Shown here one piece after another: positions 26,803-35,727 of a stretch of 64,000 nucleotides of DNA; position 1 is the stretch's first letter; every line of letters starts with the position of its first letter. The stretch comes from Stenotrophomonas humi (GTDB lineage: Bacteria > Pseudomonadota > Gammaproteobacteria > Xanthomonadales > Xanthomonadaceae). Where the stretch lies: the NCBI RefSeq assembly GCF_001431415.1, contig NZ_LDJI01000012.1:124001-188000 (forward strand). Direction: 5' to 3'. The notes under the pieces were generated by a model that was not told the origin of the DNA, ran no database searches, and saw only the letters and a list, made by a program, of their open reading frames with translations. Both the position numbers and the translations under genes were made by a program.

Positions 26803-29748
26803 TCACGACAGCACCCGGTTGCGGCCCTCGCGCTTGGCGCGATACAGATGCCGGTCGGCTGCGGCCAGCAAGGTACGTATCGTGTCCTGATCCTGGCCCA
26901 ACGCCGCCACGCCGATGCTGACGGAGATCGCGATGTCCGGGTCCACTTCCTCAAGACGCAGGCGCGCCAGGCGCATCCGCAATTCCTGCAGCAGCATCAC
27001 CGCCTTGTCCAGCGACATGCCGCACAGCACGATCAGGAACTCCTCACCACCGTAACGCGAGACGTACTGCCCTGCCCCCAACTGCAGCTGCAGCAGGCCC
27101 GCCACTTCACGCAGTACACGGTCACCGGCTTCGTGGCCGAAACGGTCGTTGACATGCTTGAAGTGGTCGATATCCAGCAGCGCCACATTCAATGAAGTAC
27201 CAGTCCGCGCGGCTTCGCCCAGCATCTGCTGCAGATGGGCATCGCCTGCGCGGCGATTCGGCAGCCCGGTCAGCGCATCATGCATCGCCATGTATTCCAG
27301 GCGCTGCATCAGGTTGTCGCGCTCCACCCCGGCCTGTTCCAGCGCATGGTTCTTCTCGCGCAGCTCCTGCGTGCGTGCACCGATCTCGGTATTGAGCAGA
27401 CGCTGGCGCCGGCGATAGCTGGCGGTGCGCCAACTGATCAGCAACAACAGCAGGCCCACCATCGTCGCAGCGGCCAGCAGCAACACCCAGGGCCGCTGCC
27501 AGTAAGGTGCGGCGATGTCGAAGGTGATGCTGGTTTCCCCCACGCGCTCGCGGTTGTCCCAATCCAACGGCAACGCGATGGATTGAACCCGCAGCCGGTA
27601 CCTGCCGGGCTGCAGGTTGGTATACACCGCTTCGGTGCGGCTGCCGGCATCCACCCAGTCGGCATCGAAGCCTTCCATCCGGTAGCGGTAACGCATCTTG
27701 TCCGGCGCGCGGAAACCCAGCCCGGCATAGGCCACGGCAATGCGCTCCACTTCGGCAGGCAGGTCGTAGGCCACCCGCACCGACTGCGGCGTGCCATCGA
27801 CTTCGACGCTTTCAATCGCCATCGGGGCCTTGCGCTGACGCACATAGCCATCGGCACGCGCCGGATCGATCAACGCCAGGCCACCGGCGGTGGGGAACAG
27901 CAGCAGGCCTTCGCGCGTCATCCACCCGGCCGGTGACGAAGCGCCATTGCCCTGGCTGCTGGGCATGCCGTCGTTGTGGTCGACCACATGCACCGCCAGA
28001 TGACTGCGCGCGGCGGCAGCCACCGCCACCAGATCACTACGCTCCAGCCGGAACACGCCCTGGTTGCTGGACAACCACAGATGCCCATTGCCGTCATCGA
28101 TGATGCGGAACAACTTGTCGCGCGGGAGGCCGTTGCGGTGGTCGAACACAGTGAAGTCCAGGCCGCGCTTGCGCAGCAGTCCGTGGTCGGTGGCTATCCA
28201 CAGATCGCCGTTGGCGTCACCGAGGAAATCGAAAACGTAGCGCGCCGGGAAATCCCCGTCCGCCGACCACGCCTGCAGGCGGCCATCGGCGCCCATTGCG
28301 GCCATACCGCCATTGCAGCCGATCCACAGCACCCCTGCCGGATCGCGGTAGAGCGAAAGCACCGCCAACCCCGGCAGCCCTTCCTCCTCGCCGTAGTGGC
28401 GCAACTCGCCGTCGCGGTAGCGGTACACGCCATCACTACTGCCAATCCAAACGGTGCCATCGTCATCCACCCGCAGCGCGCGCACCAAAGGCTGCAACGC
28501 CCCGGGCAGGATGATCTGCTGGCGCACCCGGCCACTGCCATCGAGCCGGTAGACGCCCCTGTTGTACGTGCCGGCCCAGACCTCGTCGCCGTGCGAGGCC
28601 AGCGCCAGCACCGAGGCGTCACGTCCGCTGCCCGATACCAGGCGCACCGGCACGGCCCGCTCGCCCTGGAGCCGGTTCAAGCCTTCCGAATGGCCAACCC
28701 AGACCACACCATCGTCGGACTGGATCACCGCCCGTACGTAATCCGAGCCCAGTCCGTCGGCGTGGGTCAGGCCGCGTGCCGCGCCCTCGTCCACCCGGAA
28801 CAGGCCATCGGTACTACCGGCCCAGACCAGGCCCTCGCGGTCAATCATCAACGCCGGACTGACCTGGCCGGGGATCACAATGCGCTCGCTGTGGCCGTCG
28901 ACATAGCGCTCCAGGCGCCCGGCCGACAGACTCATCCACAACGCGCCGTTGGCATCTCGGCGTACCGAGTCCACCCGTTCGCCCGCCAGCAGATGCTCCT
29001 GTCGCCCATCCCCGTGCAGCCAATGGATGCCGTCGTCTGCCGCCACGATCCAGCCACCTTGGGTATCGTCGACCAGGTCGCGCACCACCCAGCCGGCCGT
29101 CGCCTTCCAGGGGGCCAGCCTGCCCTTCCAGACGCGGTGGACGCCGTGTTCGGTCGCCACCAGCAGGGCGCCATCGCGGTCACTGCTCAACGCGGTGATC
29201 GGGACCCTCGGCAACCCCATTTCAGCGCCGGCATCGATCAGTTGACCGGATGTCATCAGCCGCAACAACCGTTCCGCCGAGGCGATCCACAGCGCGCCGG
29301 AGGAATCGCGCAGCATCGCGCTGACCGGCAGATGGCGCGTTGCCTCCCCGCCCACGGCTTCCCAGCGGCCACGGTGGTAGCGGTAGATCCCATCGGACAT
29401 GGTGCCAAACAGCATCGCGCCATCCGCCTCGGCCAGGATGCTCTGCACCCCGGACAACTCCACGCCTGGCGTGTTCTGGCGGTCAAAGACGGTGAAGCTG
29501 CGGCCGTTGAAACGAACCGCGCCCTCCCAGGTGCCCAGCCAGATGAAGCCGTCACTGCCCTGCGCCACCGACTGCACCAGGTTGTGCGGCAACCCTTGCT
29601 CCATCCCCCAACCGGCCACGGTGTGCCGGGTTGCGGCGGCCAACGGCCCTGCACCGACGATCAGCAGCAACAGGCAACAGCCCAGCGTCCGCGCCAACCA
29701 CAGGGCACGGGAACGGCGAGCACCAGCATTGGACGGACTACGGGACAA
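26803..29748 (-). CDS. Diguanylate cyclase with periplasmic two-component-type beta-propeller
   Basis: 981 residues. A signal anchor (LARTLGCCLLLLIVGAGPLAAA) leads to about 600 residues of propeller repeats (SDGFIWLGTWEGAVRF, DGALLVATEHGVHRVW, DGTVWIGSSDGVYRYRDG) and a Y_Y_Y domain near residues 640-710 (YRYRMEGFDADWVDAG, YTNLQPGRYRLRVQS). A transmembrane helix (PWVLLLAAATMVGLLLLLISW), a coiled coil and a GGDEF domain follow. The active-site GGEEF is at residues 900-904 and the signature is intact, so it should make cyclic di-GMP. The inhibitory I-site RxxD expected before it is replaced by GAGQ, so product inhibition should be weak. The TTG start at 29748 follows GGGGAGG; no ATG lies near the signal anchor. 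Confidence 0.9.
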   Translation of the reverse strand: MSRSPSNAGARRSRALWLARTLGCCLLLLIVGAGPLAAATRHTVAGWGMEQGLPHNLVQSVAQGSDGFIWLGTWEGAVRFNGRSFTVFDRQNTPGVELSGVQSILAEADGAMLFGTMSDGIYRYHRGRWEAVGGEATRHLPVSAMLRDSSGALWIASAERLLRLMTSGQLIDAGAEMGLPRVPITALSSDRDGALLVATEHGVHRVWKGRLAPWKATAGWVVRDLVDDTQGGWIVAADDGIHWLHGDGRQEHLLAGERVDSVRRDANGALWMSLSAGRLERYVDGHSERIVIPGQVSPALMIDREGLVWAGSTDGLFRVDEGAARGLTHADGLGSDYVRAVIQSDDGVVWVGHSEGLNRLQGERAVPVRLVSGSGRDASVLALASHGDEVWAGTYNRGVYRLDGSGRVRQQIILPGALQPLVRALRVDDDGTVWIGSSDGVYRYRDGELRHYGEEEGLPGLAVLSLYRDPAGVLWIGCNGGMAAMGADGRLQAWSADGDFPARYVFDFLGDANGDLWIATDHGLLRKRGLDFTVFDHRNGLPRDKLFRIIDDGNGHLWLSSNQGVFRLERSDLVAVAAAARSHLAVHVVDHNDGMPSSQGNGASSPAGWMTREGLLLFPTAGGLALIDPARADGYVRQRKAPMAIESVEVDGTPQSVRVAYDLPAEVERIAVAYAGLGFRAPDKMRYRYRMEGFDADWVDAGSRTEAVYTNLQPGRYRLRVQSIALPLDWDNRERVGETSITFDIAAPYWQRPWVLLLAAATMVGLLLLLISWRTASYRRRQRLLNTEIGARTQELREKNHALEQAGVERDNLMQRLEYMAMHDALTGLPNRRAGDAHLQQMLGEAARTGTSLNVALLDIDHFKHVNDRFGHEAGDRVLREVAGLLQLQLGAGQYVSRYGGEEFLIVLCGMSLDKAVMLLQELRMRLARLRLEEVDPDIAISVSIGVAALGQDQDTIRTLLAAADRHLYRAKREGRNRVLS

Positions 29749-29854
29749 CCCTGCCTCCCCAGGCGTGGCCGGCCCCAGCCGGCCGGCTGTCCCAATTTAG
29801 CATTCCGCCGTGCGATTCACCCCTTCACAGGGATGAATCAGGCCAGCGGCGGAC

Positions 29855-32800
29855 TCAGTGGGTCGCCTCGTCCGGGCGCACCCGGAACCAGGCCGCATAC
29901 AGCGCCGGCAGGAACACCAGCGTCAGCACGGTACCCACGATCAGGCCGCCCATGATCGAGATCGCCATCGAGCCGTAGAACGCACTGCGCGACAGCGGGA
30001 TCATCGCCAGCACCGCGGCCAGCGCCGTCAGCACGATCGGCCGGAAGCGCCGCACCGTCGCATCGATGATCGCGTGCCAGCGGTCATGGCCGGCGTCGAT
30101 GTCCTGCTGGATCTGGTCGATCAGGATCACCGAGTTGCGCATGATCATGCCCGCCAGGGCGATGGTGCCCAGCATCGCCACGAAACCAAACGGCACGCGG
30201 AAGATCAGCAGGAACAAGGTGGCACCGATGATGCCCAGCGGTGCGGTCACGAATACCATCGCCGCCCGCGAGAAGCTGCGCAGCTGCAACATCAACAGTG
30301 TCGCCACCACCACCAGGAACAGCGGCATGCCGGCCTTGATCGAGTTCTGGCCGCGCGCCGAATCCTCGACCGTGCCACCGGTTTCCAGCAGGTAACCGTC
30401 CGGCAGCTGCGCGCGGATGTCTTCCAGGGTCGGCAGGATCTGTTCGACCACTCCCACCGGCAGCATGCCGTCGCCGATATCGGCGCGCACGGTGACGGTC
30501 GGCAGGCGGTCGCGATGCCAGATGATGCCGTCCTCGAACACATGCTCCAGGCGCGCCACCTGTGACAACGACACCGGCTTGCCGCTTTCGGTCGGAATGG
30601 CCAGGCTGCCCAGCATGTCCAGGCGTGCGCGCTCATCATCCGGGCCACGCAGCAGCATGCCGATCTGGCGATTGCCTTCGCGGTAGGTACTGACGCTGGT
30701 ACCCGACAGCGAGCTGCTCAGGAACTGCGCCAGCTGCGCGCTGCTCACGCCCAACGCACGGGCACGGTCCTGGTCCACGACCAACCGCACCACCTTGCTG
30801 GGCTCGCTCCAGTTGAGGTTGACGTTGGTGGTGTGCGGGTTTTCGCGCACCTTGTCCGCCACCTTCTGGGCAAGTGCCTGGACACGTTCGATATGTTCAC
30901 CGGACACGCGGAACTGCACCGGGTAGCCCACGGGCGGACCGTTTTCCAGGCGGGTCACGCGCAACTGCACATCGTTGAACTTCGGCACCACTTCCTTCAA
31001 CAACCACTCGCGCACTTCCTCGCGCGCATGGATGTCATCGGCCAGCACCACGTACTGGGCGAAGTTGGTGGCCGGCAGCTGCTGATCCAGCGGCAGGTAG
31101 AAACGTGGCGAACCACTGCCCACATAACCAACGTAGTTGGCGATGCCCTTGCGCTGCTTCAGCAGCGACTCGAACTTGTGCGCCTGCGCCTGGGTGGCGG
31201 TCAGTGACGCACCTTCGGCCAGTTCGATATCCACCATCAGCTCGGGGCGGGTCGAATCCGGGAAGAACTGCTGCGGCACGAAACGGAACATCACCAGCGA
31301 GAACACGAACAAGCCGATGGTGGCGAAGATCACCAGCCAACGGCGCCGCAGGCAGGCATCCAGGAAACGTCGGAAGCGCTGGTAGAACGCACTCTTGTAC
31401 GGGTCGTGGTCGTGCGACAGCTCTTTGGGACGGACCAGGTTGGCCAGTGCCGGATTGCGGTCGGCCCAACGCAGGCGCAACGCATGCCAGCGCGCGGCCA
31501 GGCTGCCGGGCTTGGGCGGCTGCGGGTTGTGCAGGTCCGGCAGCATCTTGTCACCCAGGTACGGGATGAACAGCACCGCGGCAATCCACGACACCACCAG
31601 CGCAATCGTCACCACCTGGAACAACGAGCGCGTGTACTCACCGGTGCTCGATGCCGCGGTGGCGATCGGCAGGAAGCCGGCGGCGGTGATCAGCGTGCCG
31701 GTCAGCATCGGGAACGCCGTGGACTCCCAGGCAAAGCTCGCCGCACGCAATCGGTCGTAGCCCTGCTCCATCTTGGTGGCCATCATCTCCACCGCGATGA
31801 TCGCGTCATCCACCAGCAGGCCCAGCGCCAGCACCAGCGCGCCGAGTGAAATCTTGTGCAGGCCGATGTCGAACAGATGCATGACGAAGAACGTCATCGC
31901 CAGCACCAACGGGATCGATACCGCCACCACCAGCCCGGTCCGCAGGCCCAGCGAGAAGAAGCTCACCAGCAGCACGATCACCACCGCCTCGGTAAGCACC
32001 TTGATGAACTCGCCTACCGAATCCTTCACCGCATGCGGCTGGTCGGACACCTTGCGCAGTTCCATGCCGGTTGGCAGCGTCTTCTGCAGCTGGGCGAACT
32101 GCTCATCCAGGGTCTTGCCCAGCTTGAGGATGTCGCCGCCGTTCTTCATCGCCACCGCGATGCCGATGGCGTCTTCGCCCATGAAGCGCATCTTGGCCGA
32201 GGCCGGGTCGGCAAAACCGCGCTTGACCTCGGCAATGTCGCCCAGGCGCACGGTGCGGTCACCGGCGCGGATCGGGAAATCGCGGATCTCCTGCACCGAT
32301 TTGAACTGGCCGGTGATGCGCAGCTGCACACGGTCGGTGGGTGTCTCGAACCAGCTGGCCGGTGCCATCGCGTTCTGCTGCGACAACGCCTGCTGCACCT
32401 GCTGCATCGACACACCCAGCGTGGCCAGCTTGGTGTTGGACAGCTCAATCCATACTTTCTCGTCCTGCAGGCCGAGCAGATCCACCTTACCGACATCGTC
32501 CACCCGCTGCAGTTCCAGCTGGATGCGGTCGGCGTAATCGCGCATCAACGCATAGTCGAAGCCCTTGCCGGTCAGCGCGTAGATGTTGCCGAAGGTGTCA
32601 CCGAACTCGTCATTGAAGAACGGGCCGATCACTTCGGCCGGCAACTGCGAATGGATGTCGCCTACCTTCTTGCGCACCTGGTAGAACAGCTCCGGCACAT
32701 CCTTGGAGCGCATCGAATCGCGCGCCATGAAGATCACCTGCGATTCGCCCGGTCGCGAGTACGACTGGATGAACTCGAACTCACCGGTGTTCATCAACGC

Positions 32801-33016
32801 CTTTTCAATCGGCTCGGTGACCTGCTTGGATACCTGCTCGGCGGTGGCACCGGGCCACATCGTCTGCACCACCATCGCCTTGAAGGTGAAGGGCGGATCT
32901 TCGGACTGCCCCAGGTGCTTGTACGACCACGCACCGATGACCGCCATGGCGATCATCATGAACAACACCAGCGGGCGATTGCTCAACGCCCATTCGGAAA
33001 GATTGAAGCGGCGCAC
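29855..33016 (-). CDS. smeP: RND multidrug efflux pump, inner-membrane transporter
   Basis: 1053 residues, the RND pump length, with twelve transmembrane helices and two large periplasmic loops (after TM1 and TM7). The TM4 proton relay is seen in LGLLVDDAIIAVE, and the pump motifs PFTFKAMVVQTMWPGATAEQVSKQVTEP near the N-terminus and LTALAAVLAMIPLSRSAFYGSMA near the C-terminus are intact. The GTG start follows GGGGAG at seven bases, three bases after the smeO stop, so the two are coupled. The order with smeO, TetR regulator, pcm and tolC matches SmeOP-TolCsm of S. maltophilia, reported to export several antibiotics, CCCP, crystal violet and SDS. That substrate list is knowledge of the named system, not read here. 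Confidence 0.93.
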   Translation of the reverse strand: MRRFNLSEWALSNRPLVLFMMIAMAVIGAWSYKHLGQSEDPPFTFKAMVVQTMWPGATAEQVSKQVTEPIEKALMNTGEFEFIQSYSRPGESQVIFMARDSMRSKDVPELFYQVRKKVGDIHSQLPAEVIGPFFNDEFGDTFGNIYALTGKGFDYALMRDYADRIQLELQRVDDVGKVDLLGLQDEKVWIELSNTKLATLGVSMQQVQQALSQQNAMAPASWFETPTDRVQLRITGQFKSVQEIRDFPIRAGDRTVRLGDIAEVKRGFADPASAKMRFMGEDAIGIAVAMKNGGDILKLGKTLDEQFAQLQKTLPTGMELRKVSDQPHAVKDSVGEFIKVLTEAVVIVLLVSFFSLGLRTGLVVAVSIPLVLAMTFFVMHLFDIGLHKISLGALVLALGLLVDDAIIAVEMMATKMEQGYDRLRAASFAWESTAFPMLTGTLITAAGFLPIATAASSTGEYTRSLFQVVTIALVVSWIAAVLFIPYLGDKMLPDLHNPQPPKPGSLAARWHALRLRWADRNPALANLVRPKELSHDHDPYKSAFYQRFRRFLDACLRRRWLVIFATIGLFVFSLVMFRFVPQQFFPDSTRPELMVDIELAEGASLTATQAQAHKFESLLKQRKGIANYVGYVGSGSPRFYLPLDQQLPATNFAQYVVLADDIHAREEVREWLLKEVVPKFNDVQLRVTRLENGPPVGYPVQFRVSGEHIERVQALAQKVADKVRENPHTTNVNLNWSEPSKVVRLVVDQDRARALGVSSAQLAQFLSSSLSGTSVSTYREGNRQIGMLLRGPDDERARLDMLGSLAIPTESGKPVSLSQVARLEHVFEDGIIWHRDRLPTVTVRADIGDGMLPVGVVEQILPTLEDIRAQLPDGYLLETGGTVEDSARGQNSIKAGMPLFLVVVATLLMLQLRSFSRAAMVFVTAPLGIIGATLFLLIFRVPFGFVAMLGTIALAGMIMRNSVILIDQIQQDIDAGHDRWHAIIDATVRRFRPIVLTALAAVLAMIPLSRSAFYGSMAISIMGGLIVGTVLTLVFLPALYAAWFRVRPDEATH

Positions 33017-33019
33017 GCC

Positions 33020-34144
33020 TCACTCCCCTTTTTTGACGGCCGGAGCCGACGTCAGGACCGGGCGGTTGTTACGGTCCACCGCCGTCACCTGCTGGCCTTC
33101 GCGCAGCAGATGACCACCGGCGGCGACGACCCACTCATCGCCCTTCAGGCCCTGCAGCACCGGCACCTGCTCGGGGCCATAGGTGCCCAACGTCACCGCA
33201 CGTCCCTGCAACGTGCCATTGGCCGGGTTCACCACCCAGACGCTGGCCTGTTGATCCGACTTGCCCGGCTGTACCGCCGCCAGCGGCACGTTCAGCACAC
33301 CGTCCTTGCCATGGCTGACGAAAACGCGCGCGCTCTGGCCCAGCTCCACTTCACTCAGCGCTTCCGGCGCCAGACTCACCCGCGCCGCATAGGTGCGGGT
33401 CTGCGGATCAGCGGCGGCGGCGATTTCACGGATGCTGCCCGGCAGGTGCTTGCCCGGCTGGTTCCACAGTTCCACCTGGACCGCCTGGCCCACACTGAAA
33501 TCGCGGATCGTGCTTTCCGGCAAGGCGATGGCGACTTCGCGCGCGCCATCGGCAGCCAGTGCATAGATGGTCTGACCGGCGGCGACCACCTGCCCGGCCT
33601 CGGCCTCACGGCTGGCGATCATGCCGGCCTCCGGCGCACGCAACTGCGCATAACCGGCCTGGTTGCGGCTGACATCCAGATTGGCACGGGCTGCATCGGC
33701 CTGGCCCTGCGCCGCTTTCAGCGCCGCCGTCTGCGCATCCAGCGCGGAACGGCTGACCAGTTGCTGCTCGGCCAGCGCTGCATAGCGCTTGTGTTCATCG
33801 CGGGCGCGCACCAGATCCGCCTCGGCCGCGGCGTACTGCGCCTGCGCCGCACGTGCCTGCAGCTCGTAATCGGCGACGTCCAGCACAGCCAGCAGCTGGC
33901 CCTTGCTCACCCGTTGGCCGACATCCACTTCACGGCGCAGCAGCTTGCCACCCACACGGAACGACAGCGCCGCCTCTTCGCGTGCGCGCACCTCGCCCGG
34001 ATACGCGGCCACCGCCATGCCATCACTGCCATCGGGGTGAACCACAAACACGGGGAGCGCCGGCGCCGGCGCGGTTTCGGGTTTGCCACAAGCGGCAAGC
34101 AAGGCCAACAACAGGCCGCTGCCAATCCATCGAAGGTTGTTCAT
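33020..34144 (-). CDS. smeO: RND efflux periplasmic adaptor lipoprotein
   Basis: 374 residues. The lipoprotein signal WIGSGLLLALLAAC puts the lipidated Cys near residue 18 of the protein that starts at ATG 34144; the longer frame from 34195 would bury the signal and is rejected. The membrane-fusion layout follows: a half-lipoyl strand (ALSFRVGGKLLRREVDVGQRVSKGQLLAVLD), an alpha-hairpin with coiled-coil heptads (about residues 85-160), a second lipoyl half (APEAGMIASREAEAGQVVAAGQ) and beta-barrel and membrane-proximal domains. It bridges SmeP to TolC. The promoter is divergent from the TetR gene and holds a 24-bp palindrome. Confidence 0.93.
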   Translation of the reverse strand: MNNLRWIGSGLLLALLAACGKPETAPAPALPVFVVHPDGSDGMAVAAYPGEVRAREEAALSFRVGGKLLRREVDVGQRVSKGQLLAVLDVADYELQARAAQAQYAAAEADLVRARDEHKRYAALAEQQLVSRSALDAQTAALKAAQGQADAARANLDVSRNQAGYAQLRAPEAGMIASREAEAGQVVAAGQTIYALAADGAREVAIALPESTIRDFSVGQAVQVELWNQPGKHLPGSIREIAAAADPQTRTYAARVSLAPEALSEVELGQSARVFVSHGKDGVLNVPLAAVQPGKSDQQASVWVVNPANGTLQGRAVTLGTYGPEQVPVLQGLKGDEWVVAAGGHLLREGQQVTAVDRNNRPVLTSAPAVKKGE

Positions 34145-34210
34145 GAGTAGGGTCGCGAACGCAAGGGGAAGGAGGCGGCGAGCTTTCGGCGCCATTACTG
34201 AACGACGCGG

Positions 34211-34250
34211 TATAGTATAAATATCGAACCAGCTGGTCTAGTATTGAACG
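34211..34250. promoter_or_regulatory. Divergent smeO/smeRo promoter with candidate SmeRo operator
   Basis: An imperfect 24-bp palindrome spans 34221-34244, with the exact core ACCAGCTGGT (34228-34237) and A/T-rich arms ATATCGA and CTAGTAT. On the minus strand a TATACT (34214-34219) fits a smeO -10, so the palindrome lies between -35 and -10 there. On the plus strand TAGTAT (34239-34244) ends six bases before the smeRo ATG. TetR-type autoregulation at this site is inferred; the published cluster is described as repressed by SmeRo. Confidence 0.65.
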
Positions 34251-34913
34251 ATGTCTTCGAAAACTCCCTCCCATGACGCCGTGAAACCGGCGGTACGCAG
34301 TTCTGGTCCGGGCCGCCCGAAAGACCTGAGCAAGCGTGCGGCCATTCTGGACGCGGCCAAGGAGATGTTCGTCGAACAGGGTTTCAATGGCGTGAGCATG
34401 GACGGTATCGCTGCCAGTGCCGGCGTGTCCAAACTTACCGTCTACAGCCACTTTGGTGACAAGGAAGCGCTCTTTACCGAGGCGATCCAGGCCAAATGCG
34501 TGGAGATGATGCCCGACGAGCTGTTCGTCACCGACAGCGAAGGCCCGTTGCGTGACCAGCTGCTGGGCATCGGCCATGCGTTTTTCACGCTGATCAGCAG
34601 CGACGCGGCCATCGCCACACAGCGCATGATGATGACCCCGGATACCGACGACCGCATCCGCCAGATGTTCTGGCAGGCCGGCCCGGCGCGTACCGAGACC
34701 GCGCTGTCCGACTTCCTCGGCGCCCGGGTGGCCCGTGGCGAGCTGGCCATTGACGACCCGCACCTGGCCGCGCGCCAGTTCTTCTGCCTGATCAAGGGTG
34801 AAGTGCACACGCACATGATGTGCGGCCTGTGTGCCGCACCGGGACAACTCGATGCGGCCGCCCACATCACCGCCAGCGTCGATTTCTTCCTGCGGGCCTA
34901 TGAACCCCGCTGA
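34251..34913 (+). CDS. smeRo: TetR-family repressor of the efflux cluster
   Basis: 220 residues. The N-terminal HTH of TetR proteins is clear (RAAILDAAKEMFVEQGFNGVSMDGIAASAGVSKLTVYSHFGDKEALF), and the C-terminal ligand domain of AefR-like type follows (IATQRMMMTPDTDDRIRQMFW, then AARQFFCLIKGEVHTHMMCG). It is divergent from smeO. A -10-like TAGTAT ends six bases before the ATG and no ribosome site precedes it, so its transcript may be leaderless. In S. maltophilia this regulator heads smeRo-pcm-tolCsm and represses both operons; the same order is here. Confidence 0.92.
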   Translation: MSSKTPSHDAVKPAVRSSGPGRPKDLSKRAAILDAAKEMFVEQGFNGVSMDGIAASAGVSKLTVYSHFGDKEALFTEAIQAKCVEMMPDELFVTDSEGPLRDQLLGIGHAFFTLISSDAAIATQRMMMTPDTDDRIRQMFWQAGPARTETALSDFLGARVARGELAIDDPHLAARQFFCLIKGEVHTHMMCGLCAAPGQLDAAAHITASVDFFLRAYEPR

Positions 34914-35059
34914 GCCCGGCCCACCAAGCTGAATGAACTGGTGGTCCCGATGACTTCCGGCACTCCGACCCCCGACACCGCACGGCGATGCTTGGCCGCA
35001 CCTGCCGCGTACTAACCGCTAAAATGGCCAGCCCACTGCGCTGGAATGATGAGCTTCCC

Positions 35060-35707
35060 ATGACGATCAATTACTCCCACGTCCGCGAAATGATGGTTGA
35101 ACAGCAGGTCCGCCCTTGGGAGGTGCTGGATATCCGCGTTCTGGACGTGCTGGCCCGCCTGCCGCGTGAAGCCTTTGTCGCCGAGTCCCATCGTGCGCTG
35201 GCCTACACCGATGTCGAGCTGCCGCTGGGGCATGGTCAGAAGATGATGAAGCCGGTCGTTGAAGGCCGCACGCTGCAGGCACTGGATCTGCAACCGGGTG
35301 ATGAAGTGCTGGAAATCGGCACCGGCAGCGGCTACATCAGCGCCTGCCTGGGCCAGCTGGCCCGCGAAGTGCTCAGCCTGGAGATCCAGCCGGAGCTCGC
35401 AGAGCGCGCCCGCCAGAACCTGGATGCCGCCAAGCTCGGCAGCAACGTCCGTATTGAAGTGGCCGATGCGCTGAACTGGCAGACTCAGCGTCAATTCGAC
35501 GCCATCTGCATCACCGGTGCGGTAGAAACCGTACCGAGCCAGTTCCTCAAGCTGCTGCGTCCGGGTGGCCGCCTGTTCGTCATCCAGGGCAGGTCCCCGG
35601 TGATGGAAGCACTGCTGGTCAACGCCGACGGCAGCAGCAAGTCGTTGTTTGAAACCGATATCGACTATCTGCAGGGCGCCGCCCCCGCACCGCAATTCCA
35701 ACTCTAA
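35060..35707 (+). CDS. pcm: Protein-L-isoaspartate O-methyltransferase family protein
   Basis: 215 residues. The SAM-binding motif I is EVLEIGTGSGYISACLGQLA, with later FDAICITGAV and LLRPGGRLFVIQG typical of Pcm. Members methylate isoaspartyl residues as the first step of protein repair. The early QQVRPWEVLDIRVLDVLARLPREAFV stretch is the form found in xanthomonads next to tolC; whether this variant keeps repair activity or serves outer-membrane biogenesis is unknown. ATG 35060 has a weak ribosome site. The neighbours are smeRo 146 bases upstream and tolC 20 bases downstream. Confidence 0.9.
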   Translation: MTINYSHVREMMVEQQVRPWEVLDIRVLDVLARLPREAFVAESHRALAYTDVELPLGHGQKMMKPVVEGRTLQALDLQPGDEVLEIGTGSGYISACLGQLAREVLSLEIQPELAERARQNLDAAKLGSNVRIEVADALNWQTQRQFDAICITGAVETVPSQFLKLLRPGGRLFVIQGRSPVMEALLVNADGSSKSLFETDIDYLQGAAPAPQFQL

Positions 35708-35727
35708 AAACGTCCAAGGAAGCCGCA

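Noticed and set aside
31856..34150. 764-codon plus-strand frame opposite smeP/smeO
   Set aside because: Antisense shadow over two well-supported efflux genes.
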